Shown here one piece after another: positions 47,297-58,619 of a stretch of DNA of 64,000 nucleotides. This DNA comes from G963717155 sp963717155. GTDB lineage: Bacteria; Actinomycetota; Thermoleophilia; Gaiellales; JALYLC01. Position 1 is the first letter of the stretch; the number at the start of each line of letters is the position of its first letter. A program made the position numbers and the translations under genes. Under the pieces are notes generated by a model. It made no database searches, was not told the DNA's origin, and saw only the letters and a program-made list of their open reading frames with translations. Location: contig OY970326.1 in the NCBI GenBank assembly GCA_963717155.1, forward strand, positions 3,906,001 to 3,970,000, in the 5' to 3' direction.

Positions 47297-48036
47297 TCCT
47301 CGAGCGGAGCATGGCGGACGGGTGGCTCTCGAACAGCTACGTGATCGGCGACCGGCCCGGCGGCCACGCCGTGCTGATCGATGCGGGTGGCCCGACGGGT
47401 CCGATCAACGAGGCGATCGAGCGCTTCCGCCTGCGGGTCACCCACGTGCTGCTGACCCACCACCACACCGATCACGTCACGCACCTCGACGAGTATCGCC
47501 GCCGCTACGAGGTGCCGGTGCTCGCCCACGCGCTGGAGGCTGCGGCCATCGGGGGCGTGGACGGCACGCTCGCGGACGGCGACGTCGTGGAGAGCGGCGG
47601 GTTGCGCATCGACGTGATCCACACCCCGGGCCACAGCGCCGGCATGCTCGCGCTCGTCGCCAACGGCCAGGAGTGCTTCACGGGCGACACGCTCTTCGCC
47701 GGCTCGGTCGGGGGCGTCCGCGCACCCGGCTCCACGTCGTTCGCAGATCTGCGCTCGTCGATCATGGATCGCCTGATGGCCCTCGATCCGGCGATCGTCC
47801 TGAACCCCGGTCACGTCGGGCACTCGACGATCGGCGCCGAGTGGCGCGACAACCCGTTCATCCGCCTGTGGCGCGGTCTCGACGCCGAGGGCGGCGAGCC
47901 GTGCACGGCGCTCGGCGAGCCGGCGACCCTCGTGCTGTGGGGCGACGACTACGACGGCGGGTACAAGGCGTGGGTGCGCTGGCCGGACGGACGCGACGAC
48001 ATCGTGCCCGGCAGCCGCGTCGAGCGGCGCGCATGA
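47293..48036 (+). CDS. MBL-fold metallo-hydrolase, probable thioester hydrolase partner of the ADH
   Basis: An intact 247-residue protein. The metal motif is VLLTHHHTDHVTHLDE, and further ligands are in HTPGHSAGMLALV, FTGDTLFAGSVGG and LNPGHVGHST. It resembles glyoxalase-II-like hydrolases. Coupled by a four-base overlap to the class III ADH, it would hydrolyse the formyl-mycothiol made there to formate. The assignment to mycothiol rests on context. It ends in a four-base overlap with an unknown gene. Confidence 0.84.
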   Translation: MILERSMADGWLSNSYVIGDRPGGHAVLIDAGGPTGPINEAIERFRLRVTHVLLTHHHTDHVTHLDEYRRRYEVPVLAHALEAAAIGGVDGTLADGDVVESGGLRIDVIHTPGHSAGMLALVANGQECFTGDTLFAGSVGGVRAPGSTSFADLRSSIMDRLMALDPAIVLNPGHVGHSTIGAEWRDNPFIRLWRGLDAEGGEPCTALGEPATLVLWGDDYDGGYKAWVRWPDGRDDIVPGSRVERRA

Positions 48037-48488
48037 GAGGCATCCTGATCGTCGTCGAGCGCGACTGGCTCGAGCTCATCGAGCGCGAGTCGCGCGAGAG
48101 CTTCGCGCTCGGCCGCCTCGATCGAAGCCAGCCGGCGTGGACACAGCCCGGCGATCCCTGGCTGCTCGCGACCGGCGATCCGCCGCTCGTCGTGGCGAGC
48201 GCGCGCTTCGTCGAGCACGAGCTGCTGACCGTCGACGAGGCGTTCGACCGCTACGGCTACGGAACGGGTGCGCTGAGCGTCGAGCACGCGCTCGCGCAGC
48301 TCTCTCGCGGGCAGGCCGGAGCGCTCGCACCCGACGAGCTGTTCGGCTGGGTCGCGCTCGCTGACCTCGCATCGGTCGGGCGTCCGCACAGCGCGCGCGA
48401 GCTCGGGGCCCTCGGCATCACGCCGGCTCCGGCGGGCGAGCCCTTGCGGCTCGATGACGCCCAGGTCGCCGCGCTCATCGGCTCCTGA
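48033..48488 (+). CDS. Hypothetical protein in the formaldehyde operon
   Basis: An intact 151-residue soluble protein. It begins MRGILIVVERDWLELIERES, contains WTQPGDPWLLATGDPPLVVA and ARFVEHELLTVDEAFDRYGY, and ends RLDDAQVAALIGS. The hydrophobic strand followed by short helices and the FGWVALADL segment are compatible with an EVE/ASCH-like RNA-binding fold, but I cannot confirm that. It is coupled to the MBL gene by four bases. Confidence 0.65.
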   Translation: MRGILIVVERDWLELIERESRESFALGRLDRSQPAWTQPGDPWLLATGDPPLVVASARFVEHELLTVDEAFDRYGYGTGALSVEHALAQLSRGQAGALAPDELFGWVALADLASVGRPHSARELGALGITPAPAGEPLRLDDAQVAALIGS

Positions 48489-48499
48489 GGAGGGCAGAC

Positions 48500-49658
48500 G
48501 TGCCGCCGCGATCGGAAGGTCGCCGCAGCGCCGTCCGCCGGCGACGCGCGGTCGCGCTCCTGCTGACGGCGGGCGCACTGGTCGGCGGAATCGCCGCCGC
48601 ACGCGGTGGCTCGGGCGCACCGGCGATCGCCTCGCCCGATCCGACGACGGCTGCCGAAACGGCGGCCGCAGCAGCCGCCTCGACCACCACGACTCGATCC
48701 GCCGGCGCACCGGTCTCGATCGAGTGGGTCGGCGACATGGTGCTCGGCTCGAGCTACGGGCTCCCGCCGGATGGTGGGAAGCAGTCGCTGGCCGACGTGA
48801 CACGAACGCTGCAGGACGCCGACCTCACGTTCGGGAACCTCGAGGAGACGATGTCGACGACGTCCGGCTCGAAGTGCCAGGCCGGGTCGTCGAACTGCTA
48901 CGCGTTCCAGGCGCCGCCGCCATACGCGATGCTCCTGAAGCGCGCCGGCTTCGACATCGTGAACCAGGCGAACAACCACGCGTTCGACTTCGGGGCGACG
49001 GGACGCGCGCAGACGAGGGCCGCACTCGCGAACGCGGGTGTGCGCTCGACGGGCGACCCCGGACCAGATCACGGTCCTGACCGCGAACGGCACGCGCGTC
49101 GCGTTCGTCGGCTTCGCCCCCTACCCTTGGGCGGCGCGGCTCGATCGCATCCCCGAGGCCGTCGCCCTCGTGCGGCGCGCGGCGAAGCGCGCCGATCTCG
49201 TCGTCGTCGCCATTCACGCGGGCGCGGAGGGCTCGACAGCGACGCACGTGCCGCACGGGACGGAGTTCTTCCTCGGAGAGAACCGGGGCAACTCGCGCGC
49301 CTTCGCGCACACGGTGATCAACGCCGGCGCCGACCTCGTCGTCGGCTCGGGCCCGCACGTGCTGCGCGGCGTCGAGACCTACCACGGTCACCTGGTCGCC
49401 TACTCGCTCGGCAACTTCGCCGGGTTCAAGAACTTCGCGCTCGGAGGCACTCTCAGTCTGAGCGGCATCTTCCGCGTCGTGCTGCGCCCGGACGGGGGCT
49501 GGGAGTCGGCCCGTCTGATCCCTGTCGCGCTGCGCGGTGCGGGCCTCCCGGCACTCGACCCGTCGGACGCCAGCGTGCGCCTCGTCGCGCAGCTCTCGCG
49601 CGAGGATTTCGGCGCAAACGCAGCACACTTCGCGGCCGACGGCACCCTGGAGCGCTGA
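48500..49658 (+). CDS. CapA / PgsA-like metallophosphatase family protein, one frameshift
   Basis: About 386 residues. An N-terminal signal or membrane segment (AVALLLTAGALVGGIAAARG) is followed by a low-complexity alanine/threonine linker. The CapA domain has VSIEWVGDMVLGSSYGLPPD, DADLTFGNLEETMS and VNQANNHAFDFGATG. After an extra C at 49057-49060 it continues VAFVGFAPYPWAARLDRI, VGSGPHVLRGVETYHGHLV and AYSLGNFAGFKNFA. These proteins are linked to poly-gamma-glutamate or capsule synthesis but are often of unknown role. AGGAGGG precedes GTG 48500. Confidence 0.86.
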
Positions 49659-49669
49659 CAGGAGGCTGG

Positions 49670-49675
49670 TACGCT
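49670..49675 (+). promoter_or_regulatory. Possible extended -10 element (TGG-TACGCT) for ftsH
   Basis: TACGCT ends eight bases before ATG 49684 (five before an in-frame GTG at 49681). A GGAGG at 49661-49665 is too far upstream of the start codon to be an ideal ribosome site. Confidence 0.3.
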
Positions 49676-49683
49676 CCTGCGTG

Positions 49684-51757
49684 ATGTCGACGCCCCCGAC
49701 GCCGCCCTCGAGGCCTCCCGAGCGGCCGGGAGGACCACCTCTCCGCCGCAGCGGCGATGGCGACCAGAAGCGCCCGCACCACTTCCCGTGGAAGGTCGAG
49801 CCATCGCCCGACGGGCGCGGTGCACCTCCGCCGCCAAAGCCGCCGATGCTCCCGCGCTACGCGCGACGGATCTGGCCGTTCCTGCTCATCCTGCTGGCGC
49901 TCAACTACTGGGTCGCGTCGACGATTCCCGACAAGAAGGCGCGCGTCGAGATCCCGTACACCGTGTTCAAGAACGAGGTGCGCGCGGGCAACGTCACCTC
50001 GATCACGTCGAAGGGCACGGCGATCCAGGGCCTGGCCAAGAAGCCGATCACCTACCCCTCGGGCAAGGACGGGCGGACCAGCACGAGCTTCCAGACCGAG
50101 CAGCCGGCGTTCGCCGACAGCGGCCTCGAGGCGCTGCTCGAGGACAAGGGCGTCGTCGTCAACGCGAAGCCGCTCGACAGCGGCCGCTCGGCGCTCGCAT
50201 CGATCCTGCTCGGCTTCGGCCCGACGATCCTGTTCGTGCTGCTGCTCGTCTTCCTCATGCGACGGGCGGCCGGCGGCGGCATCGGTGGAAGCGGCGGTCT
50301 CAGCGGGTTCGGCCGCTCGCGCGCGAAGCGCTACCAGGCCGACGGCCAGCGGGTGACGTTCGCGGACATCGCCGGCATCGACGACGCCGAGGACGAGCTC
50401 GAGGAGATCGTCGACTTCCTCAAGAACCCGGATCGCTACCGCAAGCTCGGGGGGCGCATCCCTCGCGGCGTGCTCCTGATCGGCCCTCCGGGAACGGGCA
50501 AGACGCTGCTCGCACGTGCCGTTGCGGGCGAGGCCGGCGTCCCGTACTTCTCGCTGTCCGCCTCTGAGTTCATCGAGATGATCGTCGGCGTCGGCGCTTC
50601 GCGCGTGCGAGACCTGTTCGCACAGGCGAAGGCGGCGGCGCCGGCCATCATCTTCATCGACGAGCTCGACGCGATCGGGCGCTCGCGCTCGAGCGGCGGC
50701 GGCTTCTCGGGTGGGCACGACGAGCGCGAGCAGACGCTCAACCAGATCCTCACCGAGATGGACGGGTTCGACGGATCGACGGGCGTGATCGTGCTCGCGG
50801 CGACCAACCGCGCCGATGTGCTCGACGCCGCGCTGCTGCGCCCCGGGCGCTTCGACCGGCGTGTGGTGGTGTCGCCCCCCGACCGGCTCGGGCGCATGCA
50901 GATCCTCGAGGTCCACACGCGCTCGATGCCGCTCGGCGGACAACGTCGATCTCGGGTCGATCGCCGCCGCGACCCCTGGCATGGTCGGCGCGGACCTCGC
51001 GAACCTCGTCAACGAGGCGGCGCTGACCGCCGCGCGCAAGGATCACGATCGCGTCGAGCTCTCCGACTTCACCGAGGCGCTCGAGAAGATCCAGCTCGGC
51101 ACCGCGCGCAAGGTCGTCATGACGGAGGACGACAGGCGCCGTACCGCCTACCACGAGGCCGGGCACGCGATCGTCGGCATGCTGACCCCCGGTGCCGATC
51201 CCGTGCGGAAGGTCTCGATCATCCCCCGCGGCCAGGCCCTCGGCGTCACCTTCTCGGCGCCGGACCTCGACAAGTTCAACTACGACGAGAAGTATCTGCT
51301 CGGGCGGATCCGCGTCGCCCTCGGCGGCCGCGTCGCCGAGGAGATCGTGTTCGGCGACCTCACGACCGGTGCCGAGTCCGACATCCAGCAGCTGACGGCG
51401 ATCGCGCGCAGGATGGTCGGGCGCTGGGGTATGAGCGGCACCCTCGGCCCGATCGCGGTCATCCCCTCCGACTCGCAGGGCCCGTTGCTGCCGGGGGCAG
51501 CCGAGACCTCCGAGCACACCCAGCAGGTGATCGATGCCGAGGTGCAGCGGATCGTCGCCGAGGAGCACGCCCACACGACCACGCTCCTCACCGAGAACCG
51601 CTCCAAGCTCGACTCGCTGGCCGAGGCGCTGCTCGATGCCGAGACGCTCGACGAGGCCGACGCGTACGCCGCGGCAGGCGTCGAGCGGATCCCTGCGCAG
51701 CCGGAACCGCCCCGGGTGCCCGCCGCCGCGGCGCAAACGCGGATACTTCCCACATGA
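49684..51757 (+). CDS. ftsH: ATP-dependent zinc metalloprotease FtsH, one frameshift
   Basis: About 691 residues. A proline-rich cytosolic start (about 55 residues) precedes the first membrane helix (IWPFLLILLALNYWVA), an outer domain, and a second helix (ILFVLLLVFLMRRAAGGG). The AAA module has the Walker A GPPGTGKTLLARAVAGEA near residue 266, IIFIDELDAIGRSR and the pore motif FIEMIVGVGASRVRDLF. After a duplicated G at 50935-50936 the protease part carries the zinc motif TAYHEAGHAIVGM and VALGGRVAEEIVFG. It degrades membrane and regulatory proteins. The TGA overlaps the aminotransferase ATG. Confidence 0.94.
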
Positions 51758-53049
51758 CGAGCTTCTGGCGCGGCTTCACCAGCATGGGCGCGACACGCGA
51801 CCGCGAGCTACGCGTCGCGCGGGGACAGGGCTGCCGCATCTGGGACTCCAACGGCAAGGAGTACCTCGACGGAACGGCCTCGCTCTGGTACTGCAACGTG
51901 GGCCACGGGCGCGCCGAGATCGCCGATCGGGTCGCCGCGCAGATGCGCGAGATCGCCGGCTTCCACACCTTCGGCGTGCTGTCGAGCGGGCCGGCCGAGG
52001 AGCTCGCGGCCCGTGTCGCGGCGATCGCGCCGATGCCCGACGCGGCGGTGTTCTTCACTCCCGGTGGAGGATCCGACTCGGTCGACACGGCCGGCAAGCT
52101 CGCGCGCCGCTACTGGTCTGCCCTGGGCCAGCCCGACAAGCAGATCTTCGTGAGCCGCCAGCACGGCTACCACGGCATGAACGCGTACGGCACGAGCCTC
52201 GCCGGGATCCCGGCCAACGTCGCCGGCTACGGCGAGCTGGTCGGGCAGATCGAGCACGTGCCCTGGGACTCGGTCGAGGCGGTCGCGCAGCTGTTCGAGA
52301 ACTCCGCGAGCCACATCGCCGCCTTCATCGGCGAGCCGGTGATCGGCGCGGGCGGCGTGATCCCGCCGCCCGACGGCTACTGGCCCGCGATCCGCAAGCT
52401 CTGCCTCGAGCACGACGTCCTCTTCGTCTCCGACGAGGTCATCTGCGGCTTCGGGCGGCTCGGGACCTGGTTCGGGTGCGAGCGCTACGGCGTCGAGCCG
52501 GACATGATCACGTGCGCGAAGGGGTTGACGTCGGGCTACATCCCGCTCGGGGCCGTGATCGCCTCCCGGCGCGTCCAGGCACCGTTCTGGGACGAGCCGT
52601 CGGCGCCCCCGTTCCGGCACGGGTACACGTACGGCGGGCACCCGGCCGCCTGCGTCGCCGGCCTCGCGAACCTCGACATCCTCCAGCGCGAGCGTCTCGT
52701 CGAGCGCGTGGTCGAGCTCGAGCCGGTGCTGGACGCCGCGGTGCGCGAGGCCTTCGCCGACTCGCCGCTCGCCTACGACGTGCGCAGCGCCGGGCTGCTC
52801 GCAGCGGTCGAGCTGCCGCCTGCGGTGCTCGCGGCCGAGCCCCGGCTGCCCGACCTGATCGAGGCCCACGCGCGCGATCTCGGACTGATCACGCGCGGGC
52901 TGCGCGGCTGCTCGCTGCAGCTGTCGCCCTCGTTCGTGAGCGAGCCGGACGATCTCCGCGAGATGACGCGCCGCCTGCGCAGCGCGTTCGACGCGGCGAT
53001 CGAGCACGGCGATGTGCCGGCATCGGCCCTCGCCACCGCCGCCGGCTAG
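51754..53049 (+). CDS. Class III (omega) aminotransferase, PLP-dependent
   Basis: An intact 431-residue enzyme. It has CRIWDSNGKEYLDGTASLWY, the phosphate-binding FFTPGGGSDSVDTAGKLARR, HGYHGMNAYGTSLAGIP, LFVSDEVICGFGRLGTWFGC and the PLP lysine in ITCAKGLTSGYIPLGAVI. HGYTYGGHPAACVAGLANL completes the family. The group transfers amino groups from beta-alanine, GABA, putrescine or taurine to pyruvate or 2-oxoglutarate. It is coupled to ftsH by four bases and followed by the giant glutamate dehydrogenase, so it may feed amino-nitrogen metabolism. Confidence 0.9.
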   Translation: MTSFWRGFTSMGATRDRELRVARGQGCRIWDSNGKEYLDGTASLWYCNVGHGRAEIADRVAAQMREIAGFHTFGVLSSGPAEELAARVAAIAPMPDAAVFFTPGGGSDSVDTAGKLARRYWSALGQPDKQIFVSRQHGYHGMNAYGTSLAGIPANVAGYGELVGQIEHVPWDSVEAVAQLFENSASHIAAFIGEPVIGAGGVIPPPDGYWPAIRKLCLEHDVLFVSDEVICGFGRLGTWFGCERYGVEPDMITCAKGLTSGYIPLGAVIASRRVQAPFWDEPSAPPFRHGYTYGGHPAACVAGLANLDILQRERLVERVVELEPVLDAAVREAFADSPLAYDVRSAGLLAAVELPPAVLAAEPRLPDLIEAHARDLGLITRGLRGCSLQLSPSFVSEPDDLREMTRRLRSAFDAAIEHGDVPASALATAAG

Positions 53050-53097
53050 GCGGCAGGGGCCGCAACGGCCCTGTATCCACTACGGTAAGACGCGACT

Positions 53098-56000
53098 GTG
53101 AGCGACACGGCCGTCCCGATCGCCGATGACATCGTCCGCCTCCTCGCGCAGGGGCCCGACAGGCCGGAGCGTGAGGCCCTCGAGGCGCTCGCGCAGGGAC
53201 TGCTTCGCCGGGCGCCGCTCGAACTGCTGAAGCGCGTGTCGCCCGAGGCCCTGCTCGGCGAGATCCGTGGCCTGCTCGCGTTCGTGGATGGACGGCGCGA
53301 CCCCGTCGCGGTCCGTGTCGTCGACGGTCCGGACGGCTCGACGGTGCTCGAGGCGAACACGGCCGACTCGCCGTTCCTGGTCGACACCGTGCGCGGCGCG
53401 ATCGCGGCCGAGGGCCTCTCGGTCAAGACCCTGCTGCACCCCGTGCTCGGTATCGAGCGAGCGGCCGACGGCTCGATCGTCCGCATCGGCACGCGCGCGG
53501 GGAGCACCCGCGCGCGAGTCGGTGATGCGGGTCGAGGTCGTCGAGCGGCTCGGGCCCGAGCGTGCGGACGAGCCTGGCTGCCGAGGTCACCCGCTCGCTG
53601 CGGCGAGCTCCGGGTCGCCGTCGCGGATCACGCCGACATGTCGGCCGTGGTCGGGCGCCTGATCGATGCTGCGCGTGGAGCGGGCGCCCGCTACGGCGAG
53701 GAGGAGATCGACGAGACCGTCGCGTTCCTGGAGTGGCTGCGCGAGCACCACTTCGTCTTCCTCGGCACCCGCGACTACGCGATCGTCGAGGGTCCCGACG
53801 GACCGGCGCTCAAGCTCGTCGCCGGGAGCGGTCGCGGGATCCTCCGCGACGAGGAGCGATCGACCTATGCGGAGGGGATGCCGCTCGCGCGCATGTCGCA
53901 GGGGCTGCGCGAGCGCATCGAGGGCGGCGACCTGCTGCTGATCTCGAAGACGAACCGGCCGTCGCGCGTCCACCGCCGCGCGCGCATGGACTCGATCGAT
54001 CTCAAGCGCATCGACGCGACCGGCGCGGTGATCGGGGAGATCCGCCTGATCGGGCTGTTCACATCGCTCGTGTACATGGAGCAGGCCGCGCGTACGCCGC
54101 TCCTGCGGCGCAAGCTCCGGCGCATCGTCGCCGCGGAGGATCTGATCGAGGGCTCGCACGACTACAAGGCGAGCGGTCGCGGTCTTCGAGTCGTTCCCGC
54201 GGGACGAGCTGTTCCAGGCCAGCTGGACCGAGCTGCGAACCGAGGTCATGGCGGTGCTGCAGGCCGACGAGACGCACATCGTCTCGGTCGCCCAGCGCCT
54301 CGATGCAACCGGTCGAGGCGTCGCGGTGCTCGTCGCGATGCCGCGCGACCGCTTCAACTCGGCGGTGCGCCAGCGGCTGCAGGAGCTCCTGCGCGAGCGC
54401 TTCGGCGGGCGACACGGTCGACTACCACCTCTCGCTCGGCGACGCCGACGCCGCCCACCTCTTCTTCTCGGTGCACAGCGAGAGCGCCGCACTGCGGCTG
54501 GTCGCGCCCGAGCTGCTCGAGGCAGAGGTCCGCGCGGCGTGCCGCACCTGGGACGACGACCTCGTCGAGCGCCTCGTCGTCGAGCACGGTGACGTGCGCG
54601 GCAGCGAGCTGGCCGCCTACTACGCCCAGCGCTTCCCGGAGTACTACAAGACTGCGACGCACCCCGATCTCGCGACGCTGCACGTGCGCCTGCTCGAGCG
54701 CGTACGCGCAGGCGAGGCAGTTCGCGGTCGGCCTGCAGAACGAGCAGCCCGCACCAGACGCACGAGGGCGCGGAGCCCCTGACGCGCCTCGTCGTCGCGA
54801 AGCTCGGCGGCAAGATGCCGCTCTCGTCGCTGCTTCCGGTGCTCGAGGGACTCGGAGCTGACCGTCGTCGAGGAGGTGCCGACGCGCCTCGAGGGCCGGC
54901 CGGACGACGGTGCGTACCTGCACGACTTCGGCGTGCTGCTCGACGACGCAGCAGCTCGACCTCGAACGTCTCGGCTCGGCGATCGAGCAGGCAGTGATCG
55001 CGATCCTCGCTCGGCGACGCCGAGTCGGATCTTCTGAACGGGCTCGTGACGCGGGCGGCCGTGTCGTGGCAGGACGTGCAGATCCTGCGCGCCTACCGCC
55101 GCTATCGCCAGGGGGTGCGGCGCGAGTTCACCGAGACCTACCAGAGCCAGGTCCTGATCGACCACGCGGAGACCGCCGCGCTGATCCTCGAGCTGTTCCA
55201 CGCGCGCTTCGGCCGGCCCGAGGCCCCGGCTTCGGAGGGTGAGCTGGACGAGCTGCGCGACGCGATCGGCGCGCGCATCGATGCCGTCCCGAGCCTCGAC
55301 GAGGACCGCATCCTGCGCGGCTTCCTCCAGCTCGTGCTGGCGACCGTGCGCACCAACGCGTTCCGACCCGATCGCGGTCGGCGGCTGAGCCTGAAGCTGC
55401 GCTCGGCCGACGTGCCCTCGATGCCGGAGCCCGCCCCGCTGTTCGAGATCTTCGTGTGCGACCCCGAGATGGAGGGCGTGCACCTCCGCGGAGGGCCGGT
55501 CGCCCGCGGCGGCATCCGCTGGTCGGAGCGCCGCGAGGACTACCGCACCGAGGTGCTCGGGCCTGATGAAGGCGCAGATGGTCAAGAACGCCGTGATCGT
55601 GCCCGTCGGCAGCAAGGGCGGGTTCGTGCTGAAGCGCGCACCGAGCGGGCGCGACGAGCTTCGCGACGAGGTGCGCCGCCAGTACTCGACGCTGATCCGC
55701 GGGATGCTCGACGTCACGGACACGGTGGTCGCGGGCACGGTCGTCCATCCCCCCGGCGTACGCGTCCACGACGGCGACGACCCCTACCTCGTGGTCGCGG
55801 CCGACAAGGGCACGGCGGCGCTCTCCGACACCGCGAACGCGATCGCCGCCGAGTACGGGTTCTGGCTCGGCGACGCGTTCGCCTCGGGCGGCTCGACCGG
55901 CTACGACCACAAGGCGCTCGGGATCACGGCCCGCGGCGCCTGGGAGAGCGTGCGCCGGCACTTCCGCGAGCTCGGACACGACGTCGATCAGCGAGCCGTT

Positions 56001-57900
56001 CACCGTCGTCGGCGTCGGCGACATGTCGGGCGACGTGTTCGGCAACGGCATGCTCCGCTCGGATCAGATCAGGCTGATCGGGGCCTTCGATCACCGGCAC
56101 GTGTTCGTCGACCCGAACCCCGACACGGCACGCTCGTTCGCCGAACGCCAGCGGCTGTTCGCGCTCGGGGCGGGCACGTCCTGGGCCGACTACGACGCGA
56201 CCGCGATCTCTGCCGGCGGCGGGGTCTTCTCCCGCAGCGCGAAGTCGGTTGCCGCTGACGCCCGAGGTGCGAGCCGCGCTCGGCATCGCCGCGGAGACGC
56301 TGACGCCGGCCGAGCTGTGCCAGGCGATCCTGCGCGCACCGGTCGACCTGCTCTGGAACGGCGGCATCGGCACCTTCGTCAAGGCGAGCCGAGGAATCGC
56401 ACGACTCGGTGGGAGATCGCGCCAACGACGCGATCCGGGTGGACGGCCGCGAGCTGCGCGTCCGTGTCGTCGCCGAGGGTGGCAACCTCGGCGCGACGCA
56501 GGCAGGGCGCATGGAGTACGCACTCGCGGGCGGGCGCATCAACACCGACGCGATCGACAACTCCGCCGGGGTCGACTGCTCGGACCACGAGGTCAACCTC
56601 AAGATCCTCGTCGACCTCGCCGTCGAGCGTGGCGCGGTCGCGCGCGGAGGCGCGGAACCCGCTGCTCGCAGAGCTCGCGGACGACGTGTGCGCCCAGGTG
56701 CTCTACGACAACTACCTGCAGGTGCAGATCCTGAGCCAGGAGGAGGCCGTCGCGAGCGAGCGCCTCGAGTCGCACGAGGCGCTGATGGAGGCGCTCGAGA
56801 GCGATGGCCTGCTCGACCGCGCGCTCGAGTTCCTGCCCTCGCCGGACGCGGTCGCCGAACGGGCCCGCGCGGGACGCGGGCTCACGCGCCCCGAGCTGTG
56901 CGTCCTCATGGGACACGCGAAGCTCGCGCTGCGCGAGCGCGTGCTCCGGTCGAGCGTGCCCGACGACCCGTTCATGCAGCGCGAGCTCCGCGACTACTTC
57001 CCGCGCAGGCTGCTCGACGCGACCGGCGAGCTGTACCGCGAGCACCCGCTGCGCCGCGAGATCGCGGCCACCATCGCGACCAACGAGGTGGTCAACGACC
57101 TCGGCATCTCGTGGGTCTGGCGCTGTGTGGCCGAGACCGGCGCCGAGCATGCCGACGTGGTGCGCGCGTTCTACGTCGCCCGCGCGGTCTGCCACGCGAA
57201 GGACCGGTGGGACGCCGTGGAGGCGCTGTTCGCCGACCCTCGCATCGATACGGCGACCCAGATGGAGCTGATGCACAGCGTCGACTGGCTCGTCGAGTCG
57301 CTCGCGCGCTGGTACCTCCGCGAGCACCACCTCGACGACATGACCGGGCTGATCGAGCGCGACGAGCCGGCGTTCGTCGAGCTCGCGGCGGGCCTGCGCC
57401 AGCTCGGCTCGAGCGAGTGGCGCGCGGAGCGAGCGCTGCGACGCGAGGCCCTCGTGGCCCGCGGTGTCACCTCCGAGGTCGCCGAGGCGACCGCCTGGCA
57501 TCCCGAGCTCACCTACGCCCCGGATGTCATCGCCGCGGTGCGAAACTCGGGCCGCACGCTCTGGGAGGCGGCGACGGCGTACTTCGCGCTCGGCGAGCGC
57601 CTCCACCTCGACTGGCTCGAGCAGGCCCTGAGCGCAGTCGAGCCGACCAGCCGCTGGCAGCGCTGGGCGCAGGCGTCACTCGACGACGATCTCCGCGTTC
57701 TGCGACGCGAGGTGACCGAGCGCGTGCTGCTCGCGGCGCCGGGTGAGCCGGTCGAGCAGGCGATCGAGCACTTCCTCTCCGAGCGAGCAGATGCCGTGGC
57801 GCGCCTCGAGCGGCTCGTCGCAGGCCTGCGCAGCGAGGGACTCGAGGATCTGTCGCCGCTGATCGTGGCCGTACGCCAGGCTCGCGCGGCGCTCGCGTAG
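53098..57900 (+). CDS. NAD-specific glutamate dehydrogenase, large (about 1,600 residue) type, many frameshifts
   Basis: The gene matches the length of the L_180-type NAD-GDH family. The N-terminus has TADSPFLVDTVRGAIAAEGL, then EEIDETVAFLEWLREHHFVF and LLISKTNRPSRVHRRARMD. The catalytic region has RGGIRWSERREDYRTEVLG, the lysine-bearing MKAQMVKNAVIVPVGSKGGF, GYDHKALGITARGAWESV and GDMSGDVFGNGMLRSDQIRL. The C-terminal helical part runs without breaks from about 56680. About ten frame changes occur between 53510 and 56660. It oxidises glutamate to 2-oxoglutarate and ammonia. GTG 53098 lacks a Shine-Dalgarno; TACGGT lies 11 bases before it. Confidence 0.92.
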
Positions 57901-57908
57901 CGCCGCGT

Positions 57909-58339
57909 TCAGGCGTTGGCGTTGTCGTGCACGTGCGAGACGACGTGCACCACCGGGCGCGCGAACTTCTTGCGCGTCTGCTCGATCAGGTCCTTCTTGA
58001 GCCAGCGCGAGCGCTCGGCCGGGTGCGTCGAGATCACGATCATGTCGGCAGGGAAGCTTGCAAGCGCATCCTCGATCGCCATGAGCGGCACCATGTCGCC
58101 GACGTGACCTTCGGCATTCAGCCCCTCCGCGCGCAGGATCGCGAGCGTGCGGTCGAGGCGCTCCTGCGCGGCCGAGATCGCGCCGTCCTGGTTCCAGGGG
58201 TCCAGCACGCCGTGGTGCTCCGCGACGGCCGGTGCCAGCACGAGGAAGCGCGACGTCCGGCGATCCTGATGCCGCGGATCTCGGTGAGCAGCTCCTCGGC
58301 ACCCACGGTCTCGTTGGCGACGACCAGCACACGCGACAT
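57909..58339 (-). CDS. Universal-stress-like protein, one frameshift
   Basis: About 143 residues. It begins MSRVLVVANETVGAEELLTE, and after a break near 58255 continues RFLVLAPAVAEHHGVLDPWN and ERLDRTLAILRAEGLNAEG, then IVISTHPAERSRWLKKDLIE and the ending VVHVVSHVHDNANA. This is the Rossmann-like Usp alpha/beta fold, with a variant nucleotide-binding end. GGAGG lies just upstream of ATG 58339. It converges with the glutamate dehydrogenase gene, with eight bases between stops. Confidence 0.78.
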
Positions 58340-58391
58340 GGCGTCCTCCGGCTCGAGTGAACGAGCCAGATGATACAAGTCCTGGAGGGGT

Positions 58392-58589
58392 CTACTCGAC
58401 CTGGCCGACGGCGAACGACACGACGGCGAGCACCCCGGCAGCGACGAGGCCGTAGACGCCGAACGGGAACCCGTCGACGCCCTTCGCGACGAGCACGACC
58501 AGCGACATCACGACGATCGTGCCCGCGATGGTGCGCATCGCGATCTTGCCGAGCTTGTCGGTGACCCCGCCGGTCTGGTGGCTGCTCAT
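58392..58589 (-). CDS. Small two-helix membrane protein
   Basis: Sixty-five residues from ATG 58589. Two hydrophobic helices, IAGTIVVMSLVVLVAKGVDG and VYGLVAAGVLAVVSFAVGQV, are separated by a short glycine-containing turn; the N-terminus is polar (SSHQTGGVTDKLGKIAMR). No family is recognised. The neighbouring Usp-like and SUI1 genes lie on the same strand. Confidence 0.6.
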   Translation of the reverse strand: MSSHQTGGVTDKLGKIAMRTIAGTIVVMSLVVLVAKGVDGFPFGVYGLVAAGVLAVVSFAVGQVE

Positions 58590-58619
58590 GCGGAGATCGT
58601 AGAGCAATTGCGGTCGCGA

